From Microbulbifer hydrolyticus (GTDB lineage Bacteria; Pseudomonadota; Gammaproteobacteria; Pseudomonadales; Cellvibrionaceae): 64,000 bases of DNA. Under the pieces are notes generated by a model. That model did not search any database. It saw nothing but the letters and a program-made list of their open reading frames with translations, and was not told where the DNA came from. The position numbers were made by a program, and so were the translations under genes. The DNA is taken from the NCBI RefSeq assembly GCF_009931115.1, contig NZ_CP047491.1, forward strand, positions 434,001 to 498,000, given 5' to 3'. How positions within the stretch are numbered: the first letter of the stretch is position 1; every line of letters starts with the position of its first letter. This document shows positions 61,594 to 64,000 of this stretch, in pieces.

Positions 61594-63194
61594 TCCCGGC
61601 GAGTGGTGAGAAAATGCGTGGTGAGATAAAAAGTATCGCCCTGCTGCACGGCTGGGGCGGTGACGCCCGCTGCTGGGCGCCGCTTGTGGAAGCGCTACAT
61701 GGGGTACCCCAAAGCCTGCACTGTATTGACCTGCCCGGTTTTGGACGCGATGCCGAGCGGGACTGGCCGCAGACGGAACAGCTGCTGGCGGATCTGGATA
61801 TGCAGCTGCCGGAAGACTGTCTGTTAGTGGGCTGGTCCCTCGGCGGCATGCTCGCGGTACAGCTGGCCGCACGCTCGCACAAGGTCCGCGCACTGGTCAC
61901 CATTGCCGCCAACGCCAGTTTCACCGAGCGCGCCGACTGGCCGGGTATGCCGCAGCCCGTGTTTGAAAGTTTCTGCGCGGCGCAGCAGCAAGAGCCGGTA
62001 AAAAACTGGCAGCGCTTCTGTGGCCTGGAAGCTCGCGGTGACCGCGATATGCGCAGTCTGTTGAAAGTGCTCAAGCGCTGGCAGCCGGAGACCATCCCTG
62101 CAAGCTGGGGCGATGCGCTGGCCTGCCTTGGCAGCCTCGACAACCGCAGTATTCTCGCCAGCCTGGCTATTCCCTCTCTGCATATTTACGGTGCCGGTGA
62201 TGCACTGGTGCCGCTGGCGGCGGCGGAAAAAATGCAGGCCCAGAATTACCCGGTAAATATCCTCCGGGATACCGGCCATTGCCCGCACCTCTCTCGCCCG
62301 GAACAAGTGGCGGCGCTGATTCGCTCAGTGCTGACGGACAGTAATTCTGAGTCCATGGCCCCGCCTCTGGATAAAGCCGCAGTCGCGCGGGCATTTGGCC
62401 GTGCGGCCGGCAGTTACGATGCCGCCGCCCATTTACAACGCGCGGTGTGCCGCGAACTGTTGGGGCGTGCGGAAAAAGACAGCTCGCCAAAGCGGATTTT
62501 GGATCTCGGCAGCGGCACCGGCTACGGTAGCGAATTGTTGCGCCGGCGCTTCCCGGATGCGGAAATCGTCGCCCTCGATATCGCCCCGGCGATGCTGGCG
62601 TATGCACGCAGCCATCGACCGGTGGCGGATGCGTATATCGCCGCGGATGCGGAGCAGTTGCCGTTGGCCGATGGGTCCATCGACCTGGTGTTTTCCAGCT
62701 TTGCCCTGCAGTGGTGTTACCGCCTGCCGCAACTGTTCGCAGAAATCCGCCGTATTATGGCGCCGGGTGCCCGCGCGCTGGTTTCCACGCTGATACCGGG
62801 AACCCTTGGCGAACTGGAAGACAGTTGGGCGGCGGTGGATAAGGCGGTACATGTGAACCGGTTCCTGCCCGCGGAAGCCTGGCAGCGGGCCTGCACGGCC
62901 AATGCGCTGGATTGTACGCCGGGTACCGAGCAGCGGGTGTTGCATTTCGATAGCGTGAAGACGCTGATGCGGGAACTGAAAAGTATCGGCGCCCACAACG
63001 TCAATCACGCCGCGGGCAAGGGACTGTTGAGCCGCGAGCGCCTGCGCCGGCTGATAGCCGCCTATGAACAAAAGCGCACCGAAGCCGGTTTGCCGGCGAC
63101 CTACCAGGTGCTGTATCTCGACCTCGAAAACCGCGCGTCCGCTGCATCCGCTATGGCGCTGGAGACCCCTTCTGGCCAGTGTGAAAGCGGTTAG
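61590..63194 (+). CDS. bioHC: BioH-BioC fusion (bifunctional pimeloyl-ACP pathway protein)
   Basis: 534 residues from ATG 61590. Residues 1 to about 250 are a BioH-type alpha/beta hydrolase: LLHGWGGDARCW, nucleophile Ser83 in GWSLGG, Asp in YGAGDALVP, His in TGHCPHLSRPE. From about 255 to the end is a BioC-type methyltransferase: VARAFGRAAGSYDAAAHLQR, SAM loop LDLGSGTGYG, FSSFALQWCYRLPQLFAEIR. BioC methylates malonyl-ACP to disguise it for fatty-acid synthesis, and BioH removes the methyl from pimeloyl-ACP methyl ester. The same domain order is annotated as BioHC in Saccharophagus and Teredinibacter. The linker is short and the frame is unbroken. Confidence 0.95.
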   Translation: MIPASGEKMRGEIKSIALLHGWGGDARCWAPLVEALHGVPQSLHCIDLPGFGRDAERDWPQTEQLLADLDMQLPEDCLLVGWSLGGMLAVQLAARSHKVRALVTIAANASFTERADWPGMPQPVFESFCAAQQQEPVKNWQRFCGLEARGDRDMRSLLKVLKRWQPETIPASWGDALACLGSLDNRSILASLAIPSLHIYGAGDALVPLAAAEKMQAQNYPVNILRDTGHCPHLSRPEQVAALIRSVLTDSNSESMAPPLDKAAVARAFGRAAGSYDAAAHLQRAVCRELLGRAEKDSSPKRILDLGSGTGYGSELLRRRFPDAEIVALDIAPAMLAYARSHRPVADAYIAADAEQLPLADGSIDLVFSSFALQWCYRLPQLFAEIRRIMAPGARALVSTLIPGTLGELEDSWAAVDKAVHVNRFLPAEAWQRACTANALDCTPGTEQRVLHFDSVKTLMRELKSIGAHNVNHAAGKGLLSRERLRRLIAAYEQKRTEAGLPATYQVLYLDLENRASAASAMALETPSGQCESG

Positions 63195-63979
63195 TCCGGG
63201 ACCAGGGCCACAACCCGGGTTGGCCCGCCGCTCCCTCCGCGAATCTTCATCGGCAGGGCAATCACGGTAAAACCCTTGTCCGGTAATGCGCCCAGGTTGG
63301 CGACATTTTCCAGCGCCGGGACATTGTGCTCGAACAGGATGCGGTGGGTTTTGAACAGCTGCGACCCGCCAAAATCGATACTCGGGGTGTCCAGTCCCAC
63401 GGCCTTGATGCCGCGTTTTTCCGCCAGATAAAGGGCCGCATCTGGACCCAGCCCGGGGAAGTTCAGTTTTTCCACCGCGGCCTCACCGCGCTCGGCGGTC
63501 CCCATGTATTTCACCGGGTCCGGCCAGAAGCGCGCGCTACCGGTATCGAGCAGCACGATGCTGTTCTCCGGCACGGTCCCGTGTTTTTCTTCCCAGCGCT
63601 GGATATCCGCAACGGAAATCTTGTAATTGCGGTCCTTGCCAATGCGGTCCGCTACCCGGATCACCACCCCCTGACCGATCAACTGTTCCAGCGGAATCTT
63701 GTCCACAGACAGTTTGTTGCGGGCAAAGTGTACCGGTGCGTCCACATGGGTACCGCCGTGTTCGGCGGCTGCCAGATTGTAGGCGGAATAGTAATAGCCC
63801 TTGTCGGTTTCGCCGGCAAACACCGTGGACTTGGCAAATTTATCCGCGGTCGGCCAGTAAATTGTGTCTTCGGCAAAGTCATGGGAAAGGTCTACCCAGC
63901 GCCCCTCCGGCAGCGCGCCCGCCAATAGACTGGCGGGCAGGCAAGCGAATAGAAACAGAATGCAACGCCCTTGGCCCAT
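63191..63979 (-). CDS. Secreted cyclase-family (kynurenine-formamidase-like) metal hydrolase
   Basis: 262 residues from ATG 63979, with AAGGAG upstream. A signal peptide (CILFLFACLPASLLAGA) precedes a cyclase/KynB-like domain with WVDLSHDFAEDTIYWP and the metal site HGGTHVDAPVHF. Later DTGSARFW and AVGLDTPSIDFGG are also typical. Related enzymes hydrolyse N-formylkynurenine or other amides and lactones; export to the periplasm makes a kynurenine role less likely. Its stop overlaps the bioHC stop region by four bases on the opposite strand. Confidence 0.88.
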   Translation of the reverse strand: MGQGRCILFLFACLPASLLAGALPEGRWVDLSHDFAEDTIYWPTADKFAKSTVFAGETDKGYYYSAYNLAAAEHGGTHVDAPVHFARNKLSVDKIPLEQLIGQGVVIRVADRIGKDRNYKISVADIQRWEEKHGTVPENSIVLLDTGSARFWPDPVKYMGTAERGEAAVEKLNFPGLGPDAALYLAEKRGIKAVGLDTPSIDFGGSQLFKTHRILFEHNVPALENVANLGALPDKGFTVIALPMKIRGGSGGPTRVVALVPD

Positions 63980-64000
63980 AACAAACTCCTTGTTTACTCT

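Overview
This is a GC-rich gammaproteobacterial chromosome segment. Gene content points to the Cellvibrionales, probably Microbulbifer or a close relative. The order rpsF-rpsR-membrane protein-rplI-dnaB, a FimX homologue a few genes from serB, and the SulP, SrkA and EpmA/EpmB/EF-P genes are Pseudomonas-like. The fused BioH-BioC protein is a form I know from Saccharophagus and Teredinibacter. No phage, integrase, transposase or CRISPR array is visible. Most of the window is core genome with a few accessory islands.

Regions. 1-12.9 kb: a surface-protein island with the C-terminal part of a membrane-anchored FGE/SUMF1-like protein (5' end outside the window), a TpsB/FhaC-type outer-membrane transporter and a 3070-residue TpsA exoprotein built from degenerate repeats. 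A bidirectional terminator and a tRNA-Leu(CAG) close it. 13.4-17 kb: RNase R and RlmB. 17.3-20.7 kb: an ECF sigma factor, a zinc-type membrane anti-sigma factor, a secreted Ala/Asp-rich protein and a TPR plus beta-barrel outer-membrane protein. 21-25 kb: ribosomal proteins S6, S18 and L9 and the DnaB helicase, then a 112-bp palindromic element. 25-34 kb: L,D-transpeptidase, BioD, an acyl-CoA dehydrogenase behind a PsrA-like operator, an iodotyrosine-deiodinase-like flavoprotein, an EVE protein, a LytS/LytTR pair, a LuxR-type regulator and a 3-hydroxybutyrate dehydrogenase. 34-49 kb: three small lipoproteins, SerB, an RND pump, an M1 aminopeptidase, a FimX-like degenerate GGDEF/EAL protein and a PilZ-like protein. 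48.6-51.4 kb: EpmB, EF-P and EpmA, a near-complete EF-P lysylation cassette. 51.4-58.2 kb: GNAT enzyme, CysE, SrkA, a monooxygenase-fold protein, an orphan ribbon-helix-helix protein, a DauA-like SulP transporter and a FabH2-like ketosynthase. 58.4-64 kb: ComF, the biotin operon bioB-bioF-bioHC behind a BirA operator, and a secreted cyclase-family hydrolase.

How the genes work together. The biotin pathway is nearly complete but split: bioB-bioF-bioHC sits under an apparent BirA box that overlaps the promoter, while bioD lies 33 kb away with a different upstream dyad. Fatty-acid metabolism appears twice, as the PsrA-box acyl-CoA dehydrogenase and the FabH2-like enzyme. The most unusual items are the giant TPS exoprotein with scattered RTX-like motifs, the deiodinase-like enzyme with the full substrate triad, the composite palindrome after dnaB, and a terminator-like hairpin with no gene in front of it before rpsF.
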